Assembly: GCF_003752365.1 (NCBI RefSeq) | Contig: NZ_RJUO01000001.1 | Coordinates: 992,001 to 1,056,000, forward strand | Origin: Frondihabitans sp. PhB188 | GTDB taxonomy: Bacteria; Actinomycetota; Actinomycetes; Actinomycetales; Microbacteriaceae | Length of the DNA: 64,000 nucleotides | Reading direction: 5' to 3' | In this document: piece by piece, positions 50,801-60,312 of the stretch | How positions within the stretch are numbered: the first letter of the stretch is position 1 | Layout: each line of letters begins with the position of its first letter | Translations under genes and position numbers: made by a program | Notes under the pieces: model-generated | What the model saw: only the letters and a program-made list of their open reading frames with translations | Database searches by the model: none | What the model was told of the DNA's origin: nothing

Positions 50801-52843
50801 TCAGGCGGCCGCGGCGGCGGAGTTCGACTGCTCCTGCAGCGCCGAGTGCTGGCGCAGCGGCGGGACGCGGAAGAACAGCGAGAGGACGAACGCGAGGAGC
50901 ACGACGCCGAGCCCGACCCAGTAGATGCTCACGGCCGAGGCGTTGAAGCCGGTCATGAACGGGCGGGTGAGGCGCTTGTCGGCGCCGTTGAGGTACGACG
51001 TGTCGCTGGTCTCGCTGGCCGAGGAGCTGCTCGACGAGGTGCCCTTGCCGAGCTGCGTGACCAGCGTCGGGACGACCTGGTCGACGTAGTGCTCGCGCTG
51101 CGAGGCGTTCGACCAGTCGACCGTCAGGGCGCCGTTCTGCACGGTGGCGTGGGCCTTCGTCGCAGCGGCCTTCAGGGCGGCGGCCTCCGCGGCGGGTGTC
51201 GCGGCGGCGACCTGCTGGTCGATCACGGTCTGCTGGGCGGCGGCGGGGACCGTTCCTGCGGCCACCTGCTTCTCGACGGCGGCGGTCACCTGCTGGGTGA
51301 CGGCGTCGTCGGCGGCCTGCTTCGCGGCGGCGGTGCCCTTGTCGAGGCCCGCCTGTATCTGCTTCTGGATCGGAGTGACGATCGGGGTCCAGATCTGCTT
51401 CATGACGCCGGCGTTCTCGCTCGCGGTCGCGACCGTCGGGTTCGTGGCGGCGTCGAGGGCGGCGGTGAGGTTGTCTTTGTCGGCCGTCGCGTGGACGATG
51501 TTGGTCGGCAGAAGCGAGAACAGCACCGAGAGCAGCACGGCAGTGCCCAGCGTGCCGCCGATCTGGCGGAAGAACGTGGCCGACGAGGTCGCCACGCCCA
51601 TGTCGCGAGGGGCGACGGAGTTCTGCGAGGCGAGGGTGATCGTCTGCATCAGCTGGCCGAGACCGAGTCCGATGAAGAACATGCCGATCATGAGGAACCA
51701 GAGCGGTCGGTCGATCGTCATGAAGGTCAGGACGGCGAAGCCGATGGCGGTGAACGCGGTGCCGATGATCGGGAAGATCCGGTAGCGGCCGGTACGCGAG
51801 ACGATCTGGCCCGAGACGATCGAGGCGATCATGAGGCCGCCGATCATCGGCAGGGTAGCGAAGCCCGACTCGGTGGGCGTGAGGCCGGTGACGATCTGGA
51901 GGTAGAGGGGGATCGTCAGCATCGCGCCGAACATGGCGAAGCCGACCAGGAAGCCGAGCAGCGTGGCCATCGAGAAGGTGCTCGACCGGAAGAGCTTGAG
52001 CGGGATGATCGCGTCGTCTTTCATCTTCGTCTCGATGACGAGGAAGGCGACCAGGCCGACGAGGCCGATCACGTAGCAGGCGATCGCCTGGCCGGAGCCC
52101 CAGCCCCAGGTGCGGCCCTGCTCGGCGACGAGGAGGAGCGGAGCGAGGGTGAGGATCACCGACGTGGCGCCGAGCCAGTCGATGCGCGGGCTGCGCTTCT
52201 CGCCGACCTTCGGGAGGTGCAGGAAGGCGATCACCATGAGGAGCGCGGCGATTCCGATCGGCACGTTGATGAGGAACACCCAGCGCCAGCCGGAGATGAA
52301 GAGGATCTCGTTCGCGCCCGAGAACAGGCCGCCGATCAACGGCCCGATGACGGACGAGATGCCGAAGACGGCGAGGAAGTAGCCCTGGTACTTGGCGCGC
52401 TCGCGCGGCGCGAGGATGTCGCCCATGATGGCCAGCGGCAGCGACATCAGCGCGCCGGCGCCGATGCCCTGGACCGCGCGGAACCCGGCGAGCATCAGCA
52501 TCGTCGTCGAGAACGACGACAGCAGCGAGCCGAGGATGAACATGCAGATGCCGAAGATGTAGAGCGGACGTCGGCCGAAGATGTCCGACAGCTTGCCGTA
52601 GATCGGCGTCGAGATCGTCGAGACGATCAGGTAGGCCGTGGTGACCCAGGCCTGCTGGTTGAGACCGTGGAGGTCGTCGCCGATGGTGCGGATCGCTGTT
52701 CCGACGACGGTCTGGTCGAGAGCGGAGAGGAACATCCCGGCCATGAGGCCGTAGATGACCAGGAGGATCTGGCGGTGAGACATGATCGGGCGGCTGGAGC
52801 CGTCCGTGGTCTGCACCGGGCGCGGTGCGGTAGCTGTCGACAT
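50801..52843 (-). CDS. DHA2-type MFS multidrug exporter with large extra domain
   Basis: 680 residues against about 500 for normal 14-helix DHA2 exporters. Motif D1 LDQTVVGTAIRTIG, motif A KLSDIFGRRPLY and motif C region GPLIGGLFSG are present. Between the 13th and 14th helices (about residues 447-635) an Ala/Gln/Lys-rich, probably coiled-coil insert lies outside the membrane (KQIQAGLDKGTAAAKQAAD, AAVEKQVAAGTVPAAAQ). It ends with a last helix SIYWVGLGVVLLAFVLSLF. ATG 52843 has AAGGA. Confidence 0.9.
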   Translation of the reverse strand: MSTATAPRPVQTTDGSSRPIMSHRQILLVIYGLMAGMFLSALDQTVVGTAIRTIGDDLHGLNQQAWVTTAYLIVSTISTPIYGKLSDIFGRRPLYIFGICMFILGSLLSSFSTTMLMLAGFRAVQGIGAGALMSLPLAIMGDILAPRERAKYQGYFLAVFGISSVIGPLIGGLFSGANEILFISGWRWVFLINVPIGIAALLMVIAFLHLPKVGEKRSPRIDWLGATSVILTLAPLLLVAEQGRTWGWGSGQAIACYVIGLVGLVAFLVIETKMKDDAIIPLKLFRSSTFSMATLLGFLVGFAMFGAMLTIPLYLQIVTGLTPTESGFATLPMIGGLMIASIVSGQIVSRTGRYRIFPIIGTAFTAIGFAVLTFMTIDRPLWFLMIGMFFIGLGLGQLMQTITLASQNSVAPRDMGVATSSATFFRQIGGTLGTAVLLSVLFSLLPTNIVHATADKDNLTAALDAATNPTVATASENAGVMKQIWTPIVTPIQKQIQAGLDKGTAAAKQAADDAVTQQVTAAVEKQVAAGTVPAAAQQTVIDQQVAAATPAAEAAALKAAATKAHATVQNGALTVDWSNASQREHYVDQVVPTLVTQLGKGTSSSSSSASETSDTSYLNGADKRLTRPFMTGFNASAVSIYWVGLGVVLLAFVLSLFFRVPPLRQHSALQEQSNSAAAAA

Positions 52844-52920
52844 GGGGTCCTTCGGGGCGTGCTGGGGTGCGGTGTCGGAAGTCGCTGCGGTGAGTGCGCG
52901 CAGGGGAGGCGGGCGACGTT

Positions 52921-52963
52921 TTGCAGGGTTGCAAGATTACACACCATGCATAAGTGCCGTCAA
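52921..52963 (-). promoter_or_regulatory. Promoter and TetR operator of the DHA2 exporter
   Basis: On the minus strand TTGACG (52958-52963) and TAATCT (52934-52939) are 18 bases apart. Immediately downstream of the -10 lies TTGCA-GGGT-TGCAA (52921-52934 as read on plus), a symmetric site fitting the TetR protein of the operon. Confidence 0.65.
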
Positions 52964-52992
52964 CGCAAATGCCCGGTCGGATGTGCGGCGCG

Positions 52993-52998
52993 TACGCT
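52993..52998 (+). promoter_or_regulatory. -10 box, leaderless type
   Basis: TACGCT, 6 bases before GTG 53005; no ribosome site. Confidence 0.55.
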
Positions 52999-53004
52999 CG
53001 ACCG

Positions 53005-53760
53005 GTGCCCGCCCCCGAACCCCTCAGCCGTCTCGCCCCGGCGCTGCCCGGTCGCGCCGTCATCTCGCAGCACTGGGGCGACCTCGCCTTTCTGCACTGG
53101 CGCGTCGATCCCGCCCTGGTGGCGCCGCACCTGCCACCCGGCGTCGAGCCGGACGTCTTCGACGGGTCCAGCTGGGTCGGCCTCATCCCCTTCGAGCTGT
53201 CGCACTCCGCGTTCGGGCCGTTTCCGCCGGTGCCGTGGCTCGGCCGCTTCGCCGAGACCAACGTGCGGCTCTACGGCGTCGGCCCCGACGGACGCCGCAG
53301 CGTCGTCTTCCGCACCCTCGAGGCGTCGAAGCTCCTCCCCGCCGTCACGGCCCGCGTCGGGCTCGGACTGCCGTACACCTGGGCCGACATGTCGATCGTG
53401 CGCGGCGGCGGGCTCATCGCCTACTCCAGCCGCAGGAACTGGCCCGCCGCCGACGGCCCCGTGCCCCGCCCCCGCACCCGCGTCGTCGTGCGCCCGCGGC
53501 CCGGCGCCGTCGTCGACGACCCCCGCGCCGACTTCCTCACCGCCCGCTGGGGAATGCACGTCGCGCGCGGCGGCCGCACCCGGTTCTGGCCGAACCACCA
53601 CGCGTCGTGGAGCCTGACGGCGGCCGACCTCGTCGAGCTCGACGACGAGCTGCTCGCCGCCACGGGGTTCGCCGGCGTCGCGGCGCGGCCGCCCGACTCG
53701 GTGCTGTACTCACGGGGCGTGTCGACGCGGTTCGCGCTGCCGGCGCGGCGTTCGGCTTAG
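53005..53760 (+). CDS. DUF2071 (YqjF-like) protein
   Basis: 251 residues. ISQHWGDLAFLHWRVDPALVAPHLPPGVEPDVFDG and PFPPVPWLGRFAETNVRLY, with VFRTLEASKLLPAVTARVGLGLPY (each in separate blocks), are the signatures of YqjF/DUF2071, related to acetoacetate decarboxylase fold. B. subtilis YqjF is linked to sensing of nitroaromatics, otherwise unknown. GTG 53005 follows TACGCT at leaderless spacing. Ends at a double palindrome. Confidence 0.85.
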   Translation: MPAPEPLSRLAPALPGRAVISQHWGDLAFLHWRVDPALVAPHLPPGVEPDVFDGSSWVGLIPFELSHSAFGPFPPVPWLGRFAETNVRLYGVGPDGRRSVVFRTLEASKLLPAVTARVGLGLPYTWADMSIVRGGGLIAYSSRRNWPAADGPVPRPRTRVVVRPRPGAVVDDPRADFLTARWGMHVARGGRTRFWPNHHASWSLTAADLVELDDELLAATGFAGVAARPPDSVLYSRGVSTRFALPARRSA

Positions 53761-53784
53761 GCACCCGCCGCGGCTGCGGGTTTC

Positions 53785-53887
53785 TGCCGCCGGCACGGGT
53801 GCCGCTCTGCGGGGCCTCCCCCGAACCCGCCGAAGCGGCGCAGACCCGCCGTCGCGACGGCGGGCGTGTGCCGATCCGGCGGGTTCG
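53785..53887. repeat. Double palindrome between convergent genes
   Basis: CGAACCCGCC (53822-53831) pairs with GGCGGGTTCG (53878-53887), and an inner CCCGCCGTC/GACGGCGGG makes a perfect nested stem. The left part, 53785-53800, repeats the 16-mer found at 15992. Likely a two-way terminator between 53760 and 53910. Confidence 0.7.
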
Positions 53888-53909
53888 ACGGCGGCGTCCG
53901 GGCGGGGCG

Positions 53910-54923
53910 TCAGCGGACGCGCGGCGGCCCGGCGCTCTCGCGCACGACGAGCGGCGGCCGCGACGTCGACCGCGCGACCGCGGCATCGCCGTCGAGCTGC
54001 GCCTGGAGCAGCTCGAACGCCCGGCGCCCGAGCCCCGGGAAGTCCTGGGCGATCGTGGTGATTCCCGGCCGCCAGATCCGCGCCAGGGGGTGATCGTCGA
54101 ACCCGACGACGCTGACGTCTGCGGGCACGTTCCTGCCGGCGTCGCTGAGCCCCGTGATGACGCCCATCGCGATCTCGTCGTTGCCGCAGAAGATCGCGGT
54201 GACCGAGTCGTCGGCGGCGAGGCGGCGGCCGATGCGGACGCCCGAGGAGGCGTCCCACGTCGCCGGGATGATCTCGGGCACCTCGGCCCCGGCCTCCACG
54301 AGCGCGTTGCGCCAGCCGGTCGTGCGGTGGTCTTCGTCGCGCGAGGCCGGCACGGTGACGTGGTGCACGGTCGGATGCCCGAGCGACAGCAGGTACCGCA
54401 CGATCTCCTCGCCGGCGGCGACCTCCTCGATGGAGGCCTGGGAGACCTCGTCGGACACTTCTCCCGACACCGCGACCCGCGGGATGTCGGGCGGCAGCGC
54501 CTCGAGCACCCGCACGCCGACCGGGTCGAACTTGAGCACGATGATGCCGGCGAGCGGCTGGCCGAGCACGAGCTCGACGGCCCTCTGCGCCTCGTCTTCC
54601 GTGGGGTTCTCGACGACGGAGATCACGACGAAGTACCCCTCGGCGCGAGCGGCGGTCTCGATCCCCTGGATCGTCGCGGAGTAGCCGAAGATGGCCGTCT
54701 CGCTGGTCATGACGGCGATGATCCGCTGCTTGCCGCTGACGAGGGCGCGCGCGGCGCCGTTCGGCCGGTAGCCGAGCTCGTCGATGGCGAGCAGCACCCG
54801 GTCGCGCTTGTCGGGCGACACCTTCGCCGCGCCGGTCAGCACGCGCGAGACGGTCGGCACGGAGACGCCGGCGACACGGGCGACGTCGGCGATGCTGGCC
54901 GGCTTTGCAGTGGCACGCGACAT
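53910..54923 (-). CDS. LacI family regulator of the GH36 operon
   Basis: 337 residues. HTH SIADVARVAGVSVPTVSRVL and hinge YRPNGAARALVSG; the sensor domain ends in VVGFDDHPLARIWRPGI and TTIAQDFPGLGRRAFELL. It is the last gene of the minus-strand sugar operon, 29 bases after the GH36 fusion gene, with its own TACAGT box 9 bases before the ATG. The twin TGAAAACGTTATCA operators at 62786 and 62829 are its likely targets. Confidence 0.92.
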   Translation of the reverse strand: MSRATAKPASIADVARVAGVSVPTVSRVLTGAAKVSPDKRDRVLLAIDELGYRPNGAARALVSGKQRIIAVMTSETAIFGYSATIQGIETAARAEGYFVVISVVENPTEDEAQRAVELVLGQPLAGIIVLKFDPVGVRVLEALPPDIPRVAVSGEVSDEVSQASIEEVAAGEEIVRYLLSLGHPTVHHVTVPASRDEDHRTTGWRNALVEAGAEVPEIIPATWDASSGVRIGRRLAADDSVTAIFCGNDEIAMGVITGLSDAGRNVPADVSVVGFDDHPLARIWRPGITTIAQDFPGLGRRAFELLQAQLDGDAAVARSTSRPPLVVRESAGPPRVR

Positions 54924-54952
54924 GGTGTGCCCACTGTACTGGCTGACCTCCG

Positions 54953-57900
54953 TCACGATCCGACGACCGCGACCCCGGTGGTGAACGCGTCGAGGGTCGC
55001 CCGGACGAGCCGCGGACCGGGTGCGCCGTCGACGGCGCCGAGTCGCAGCTCGGTCACGCCGACGCCGATGGTGACGGGCACGCTGATCTCGCGGGGGCTC
55101 TCCCACGACGACGTGAACCGGAACGGCACCCTCTGCACGGCGTCGCCGGCGCTCAGCTCGAGGAACCTCGTGATCACGTCGGCGTTGTAGAGGTGACCGG
55201 TCGCGCGGTCGGCGTTCGCGAACTCGATCGTGAGCAGGTATTCGCCGGCACGACCCCCGCCCGCCGGCGAGATGGAGGCGTCGAGCGGCAGGGAGTGCTC
55301 GGCGCCCGCACCGAGATCCCAGACGGCGAGGGGCGGGGTCGACGACGCCGTGACGTCGACGTGCTCCACCACGGCGGCATCGGCGGCGCCGACCGTCACG
55401 ACGGAGAGCCCGAGGGGCAGGGCCACGGTGGCCGAGCCGTGGGAGTCCAGCGGCACGGGCCTGCCGTCGACGGCGAGGCGGGGAGTTCCTGCGCTCGTCG
55501 CCACCGAGATCCGGTGCGCACCCCGGTGCGCGACTGCCACGAAGAACCGGGCGCAGGAACTCGGCCCCACCCGGACCGCGATCGGCCCGGTGAGGGCGCC
55601 CTCGCGATCGTGCACCAGCTCCGCCCCCTCGTCGAGCCAGGCGTCGAGCGCCCCGCGGCGCTGCGTGCCACCCGTCGTCGCGCGGGCGAGCCGCAGGCCG
55701 TCGATCGCCACATCGCCGGCTCCCGACTCGTCGTCGGCGCGACGGCGGGCCATGACCCGGTGCGACCCCTCGGCGAGCTCGACCGGCACGTCGGCCCGGC
55801 CGAAGTAGAACCGCGACAGCGTCGCCGGCAGCTCGATGCCGCCGAGCGAGACGCCGTCGACGAGCAGCTCGACCAGGCCGGGGCGCGCGTCGGTGCCGTA
55901 GACGAGCCCCAGCAGGTACTCGCCCGCCTCCGGCACGGCGACGTCGAACTCGACCGAGCTCGCCGCGTGCGGGAGGCCCGCAACGGCATAGCGGCCGGCT
56001 CCCGTGTACTCCTGCGGGTCGTCGCCGTGGCGACGCAGGGGCGCCTGGACGATGCGCGCCGACTCGACGCCGACGGCGGTCGACCACGGCGCGGGATCGG
56101 GGTCGGCGCCGGGGCCTGCGGGGGTCACGACGACGAGGTACGCGGCCTGCGGGTCGCCACCCGGCAGGCGCACGGAGGCCCGACCGGAGGTCACCGGCGT
56201 CTCGGCGGTGAGGATGACCGGAGGAGTTCCTGCGTCGCCTTCGTAGCCCGTCCACGTCGTGCGCGAGACGGTGACGCGCGCGGACTCCCCCGCCCAGTCG
56301 ACGCCTCGCAGCTCGAGGTCGACCTCGTCTGCCGTGCCGCCCACGATCACTCGGAGCACGAGCGAGTCGGCGTCGACTGCCGCGAGCGCGCTCACGCTGT
56401 CGCGGACGCCGGCGTGCGGGAGGGTCACGCCGACGGTGCGGCCTCGGAGCGAGGCGTACCAGTGCAGGAGCCACCAGCCGCCGTTGGCCTGGTTGGTGCC
56501 GACCGCGTGGTCGTCGAGGTTGCCCGCCATGGTCCAGTAGGCCAGGTCGGCGTCGACCCCGGTGCCCTCGAACAGCGCCAGCCACTGGATCAGCTGGCCG
56601 GGGTTCGACATGTCGCGCTTGTTGCCGTACTCGTCGATGTTGATCGGCAGCGGGCCGACGCCGAGCCGGCGCTCCAGGGCGCGGTAGTGCGCGAAGTGCG
56701 CCGGGTAGCGCTCGAGCGACGACGGCGAGAGCTCGTGCCAGCTCATCACGTCGGGCAGGACGCCCTCGTCGCGGGCGAACTCCAGGAAGTCCGTCACGCG
56801 CGCCGGGAAGTACTGCGACTCGTTGGGGCCGGCGATGCGCGCGCCGGGATCGACCTCGCGGATCGCGCGGTAGACGGTCGCCCAGTCGGCGAGGAACCGG
56901 GCGCGGCCCGCCTCCGACCAGTCGGAGTACCAGATCCAGTCGCCCTCGTTGAAGGGCACCCAGGTGAAGCGGCGGCGATCGGCCACCCGGCCGACGAGGT
57001 CGCGCACGAGGTCGGCGTAGGCGTCGATGCCGAGCTGCTCGTACGGCCACTCGCGGAGGGCGTCCTGGAGGTAGACGACCATCTCCTCGCCGCCGGCGGC
57101 GAAGTAGCCGTCGGCGAGCACCGCCGCGTCGCCGCCGGGGTGCTGGGCTCCGCCCGGCGCCTTCTGAGCCATGGTGCGCGGCTTCACTCCCTCGACGAGC
57201 GCGCGCGACGGCACGCCGGGCTCGCCGAGGCCGTAGAGCATGCCGGCCGCTCCGCCGTGGACGTCGCTGCCTGTCTGGGTCGCGTCGACGACGACGGTGA
57301 CAGCGGGCCGCTCGGTCGTCAGCCGGAAGGTGCGCGCGGCGACCTCGCCGCCGGTGGCGCGCACGCGCAGGATCCCTGCGGCGGCGTCCCACTCGGTCTG
57401 CCACGGATCGAGTCGCGCGGGGAAGACCGTGTCGACGAACAGCTCCCGACCGCGGAGGTCGGGCAGCGGCACCTCGATCGTCGCGACGGAGCCCGCGCGG
57501 CGCCAGAGCGTCAGGTAGCGCGCGTCGGCGGAGCCGATGGCGAGTGCGACCCAGGGGGCGTCCCACTGGTCGATGCCGAGCGGCCACGACGCGTGCCCGA
57601 CCGCGAGGTCGGCGCGGATGCGCTTGTGCGCGGCAACGGCCTCGGCGACGAGGGTGGTCTGCGCGATCGACATCGTGTCGACGTGGCCCGAGAGGTAGAA
57701 GCGCCCGAGAAGGGCGGTGCAGAGGGTGAAGGCCAGCGCCTCGTCGCCCATGCCCGGCTGCGGGTAGGCCCAGTTGGCGGCCTGCTCCGGGAGCATCATG
57801 AGCGGGGCCGCCGCCGCGATGGGCGGGTACGCCTCGGGCTCCTGCTGGTCGCTGGTGGACTGCAGCTGCAGGCGCTGGAGCATCGCCTGGTCCATGCGCA

Positions 57901-59452
57901 TGGCGCCCGACCCGCAGTTCTCGAGCACGAGCCCGGGGTGGCGATCGAGTACCGACTCGAGCCACGCGAGGTGCGCCCGGTTGTGGTCGAGCAGGGCCGC
58001 CCCGGGACTCGTGGCGGCCACGTCCGTGCCGGCGCCCGGGTTGATGTTGTAGTCGAGCTTGAAGTAGCCGACGCCGAACTCGGTCACCAGCCTGTCGACG
58101 GCCTCGTCGAGGTGGGCGACGACGGCCGGGTGCCGGAAGTCCAGGTGGTAGCGGCCGTGCTCGACGATGCGCACCCCGTGCCGCTGCAGGAAGGCGTCGG
58201 CCGGCAGCGTGTCGGCGGCTCGGCTCGTGACGCCCACGACCTCGGGCTCCAACCAGAGTCCCGGGGTCATGCCGCGGTCGCGGATGTGCGCGATGACGCG
58301 GTCGAGACCGCCGGGGAACCGCACGGTCGACGGCTGCCAGTCGCCCACCGAGAACCACCAGCCCGAGTCGTCGTCGTACCAGCCGCAGTCGATCACGAAG
58401 TACTCGACGCCGGTCTCGGCGGCCGCGTCGATGAGCGGCAGCAGCTTCTCGGTCGTCGGGTCGCCCATGAGCGTGTTCATGTAGTCGTTGAAGACCACGC
58501 CGAGCGCCGCGTCGTCGGGGTGCGGGCGCCGGGCCGCACGCCGGAAGTCGGTGAGGGCCGCGATGGCGCCCTCGAGGTCGTCGCCGGCGGCCACGGTCGC
58601 GGGGACGGTCTCGAGCGACTCGCCGGCCGCGAGCACGCCCAGCCACTGGTGGTCGGCGTCGGTGGGGCCCGAGAGGGCGAGCGAGGTGCCCTGCTCGTCT
58701 TCGGCGATGTCCCAGCGCCAGCCGCCGTTGTGCTCGATCTGCCAGGCGAGCGCTCCGCCAGACCCAGCCTCGAGCACGCCGGTGGGCAGTGCCCGCGAGG
58801 TCGACCAGGTGCCCTCGGAGGCGGCGACGATCGCGCCGCGGCTGCCGGTCCGGTGCTCGGCGAGACGGAGGTCGGCGAGACCCGCCTCTCGGAGCGGCTT
58901 CCGCGACCAGCGCGCCTCGCCGATCCAGTCGCTGGCGGCGCTGGCGAGAAGGAGGTCGTCGGGGCTCGAGACCGCGGCGTCGCCGAGCCCGACCCGGAGC
59001 GCGAGGCTCGCGACCGAGCGCACGACCCGAGTTCCTGCGCCCGCGGCATTCTCCAGTCGCACGGTCGAGCGGACGGCGAGGCCCGTCGACGGGAGCGAGA
59101 GGCGCAGGAACGCCGACAGCCCGCCGGCGAGGCCGTCCTCCTCGAGGGTCACCACCAGCGACCGCCACCCCCGCTCGTCGACCTCCTCGACGTGGGAGGC
59201 GTAGCGCAGCCGCGCACTCACGTCGCCCAGCGTCAGCCGCGACGTCGACGGAGCGTGCCCCGAGTCGACGGTGACGACCTCGACGGCAGGCTGGCCGGAC
59301 GGCGCATCGGCGGCGGACCCGCGGCGCCCCAGGCGGAGGACGCGCAGGGCTTCGCCCGGATCCTGCCTCAGGACGATCTCGAGGTCGTCGTTGCCGAACT
59401 CGATGGTCACGCTGTCGAGGCGGCCCGACGTGCGCTCGGGGGCAAGGGTCAC
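54953..59452 (-). CDS. Two-enzyme fusion: GH36 alpha-galactosidase plus clan GH-A (GH39-like) glycosidase
   Basis: 1499 residues from GTG 59452 (GTGA overlap with the permease). Residues 1-690 are a GH36 enzyme: VVFNDYMNTLMGD, VEYFVIDCGWYDDD, LWLEPEVV, nucleophile Asp467 in YFKLDYN, acid/base Asp535 in QSTSDQQEPE. Residues about 690-1060 are a second catalytic barrel of clan GH-A with acid/base Glu836 in VPFNEGDW and nucleophile Glu941 in INIDEYGNKRD. The rest is several beta-sandwich, carbohydrate-binding-like domains. No signal peptide, so cytoplasmic. It should trim imported oligosaccharides with alpha-galactose plus a second sugar. No stop or frameshift separates the parts. Confidence 0.85.
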   Translation of the reverse strand: MTLAPERTSGRLDSVTIEFGNDDLEIVLRQDPGEALRVLRLGRRGSAADAPSGQPAVEVVTVDSGHAPSTSRLTLGDVSARLRYASHVEEVDERGWRSLVVTLEEDGLAGGLSAFLRLSLPSTGLAVRSTVRLENAAGAGTRVVRSVASLALRVGLGDAAVSSPDDLLLASAASDWIGEARWSRKPLREAGLADLRLAEHRTGSRGAIVAASEGTWSTSRALPTGVLEAGSGGALAWQIEHNGGWRWDIAEDEQGTSLALSGPTDADHQWLGVLAAGESLETVPATVAAGDDLEGAIAALTDFRRAARRPHPDDAALGVVFNDYMNTLMGDPTTEKLLPLIDAAAETGVEYFVIDCGWYDDDSGWWFSVGDWQPSTVRFPGGLDRVIAHIRDRGMTPGLWLEPEVVGVTSRAADTLPADAFLQRHGVRIVEHGRYHLDFRHPAVVAHLDEAVDRLVTEFGVGYFKLDYNINPGAGTDVAATSPGAALLDHNRAHLAWLESVLDRHPGLVLENCGSGAMRMDQAMLQRLQLQSTSDQQEPEAYPPIAAAAPLMMLPEQAANWAYPQPGMGDEALAFTLCTALLGRFYLSGHVDTMSIAQTTLVAEAVAAHKRIRADLAVGHASWPLGIDQWDAPWVALAIGSADARYLTLWRRAGSVATIEVPLPDLRGRELFVDTVFPARLDPWQTEWDAAAGILRVRATGGEVAARTFRLTTERPAVTVVVDATQTGSDVHGGAAGMLYGLGEPGVPSRALVEGVKPRTMAQKAPGGAQHPGGDAAVLADGYFAAGGEEMVVYLQDALREWPYEQLGIDAYADLVRDLVGRVADRRRFTWVPFNEGDWIWYSDWSEAGRARFLADWATVYRAIREVDPGARIAGPNESQYFPARVTDFLEFARDEGVLPDVMSWHELSPSSLERYPAHFAHYRALERRLGVGPLPINIDEYGNKRDMSNPGQLIQWLALFEGTGVDADLAYWTMAGNLDDHAVGTNQANGGWWLLHWYASLRGRTVGVTLPHAGVRDSVSALAAVDADSLVLRVIVGGTADEVDLELRGVDWAGESARVTVSRTTWTGYEGDAGTPPVILTAETPVTSGRASVRLPGGDPQAAYLVVVTPAGPGADPDPAPWSTAVGVESARIVQAPLRRHGDDPQEYTGAGRYAVAGLPHAASSVEFDVAVPEAGEYLLGLVYGTDARPGLVELLVDGVSLGGIELPATLSRFYFGRADVPVELAEGSHRVMARRRADDESGAGDVAIDGLRLARATTGGTQRRGALDAWLDEGAELVHDREGALTGPIAVRVGPSSCARFFVAVAHRGAHRISVATSAGTPRLAVDGRPVPLDSHGSATVALPLGLSVVTVGAADAAVVEHVDVTASSTPPLAVWDLGAGAEHSLPLDASISPAGGGRAGEYLLTIEFANADRATGHLYNADVITRFLELSAGDAVQRVPFRFTSSWESPREISVPVTIGVGVTELRLGAVDGAPGPRLVRATLDAFTTGVAVVGS

Positions 59453-60312
59453 TTGACTGCTCCTGCGGTGATGCCGGAGACGATCCGGCGCTGGGCGACG
59501 ATGAAGACGATGAGCATCGGAAGGCTCATGATCACCACGTACGCGAAGATGAGGTTCCAGTTCTGGGTGTACTGCGTCTGCGACGCGACCTGGAACAGGT
59601 TGAGCGGGAGGGTCGAGGTCGAGCCGCCGCCGAGCACGAAGAACGCGTAGAAGACCTCGTTCCAGACGCTGAGGGTGACGAGGATCGTCGCGGTCGCGAT
59701 GACCGGGCCGAGCAGCGGCAGGATGATCCGCAGGTAGACCTGGGTCGGGCGGGCGCCGTCGATGCGGGCGGCCTCTTCCAGCTCGACCGGGATGCTGCGG
59801 ACGAATCCGGTCACGAAGAAGATGACCGTCGCCATGAACATGCCCATATAGACGCCGACCATGCCCAGGACGGTACCCGCGAGGCCGAGGTTCTTGAGCG
59901 TGAGCACGATCGTGATCACGGCGGGCGGGAGCACGATGCCCGAGATGCCGACCGAGTAGAGGAACGACATGACGCGGGTGGTACGGCGGGCGAGCACCCA
60001 CGACGCGGCCGAGCCGACGACGAGCACGCCGACGACGCTCGGCACCGTGACCAGGAGGCTGCCGAGGAAGCCGCCGACGATGTCGCCCTGCGTGAAGACC
60101 TGGGCGTAGTTCTCGGCGATGTTCCAGACCTTCGGCAGGGCCAGGTTCGGCGACTGCGACTCCCCCGTGGTCTTGAACGAGTTGACGAGCACCATCCACA
60201 TCGGGATGCCGACCACGAAGAGCGTGACGATGACGACCCCGATGGGCCGGACGTAGTCGCGGGCGTGGCGGCGCGACGTCCGGACGGGAGCGGTTCTTCC
60301 GATGGCGGTCAC
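59449..60312 (-). CDS. Sugar ABC transporter permease, MalG type (GH36 operon)
   Basis: 287 residues from GTG 60312. Six helices (first VRPIGVVIVTLFVVGIPMW) and EAA loop LEEAARIDGARPTQVYLRII. GTGA overlaps at both ends join it to the MalF-type permease and the fusion glycosidase. Imports oligosaccharide with its partner; no ATPase gene in the operon. Confidence 0.94.
   Translation of the reverse strand: MTAIGRTAPVRTSRRHARDYVRPIGVVIVTLFVVGIPMWMVLVNSFKTTGESQSPNLALPKVWNIAENYAQVFTQGDIVGGFLGSLLVTVPSVVGVLVVGSAASWVLARRTTRVMSFLYSVGISGIVLPPAVITIVLTLKNLGLAGTVLGMVGVYMGMFMATVIFFVTGFVRSIPVELEEAARIDGARPTQVYLRIILPLLGPVIATATILVTLSVWNEVFYAFFVLGGGSTSTLPLNLFQVASQTQYTQNWNLIFAYVVIMSLPMLIVFIVAQRRIVSGITAGAVK

Noticed and set aside
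55193-59650. A 1485-codon open frame opposite the GH36 fusion gene
   Set aside because: Low-complexity Arg/Gly/Val product, no motifs; the minus-strand gene has two complete catalytic sets.
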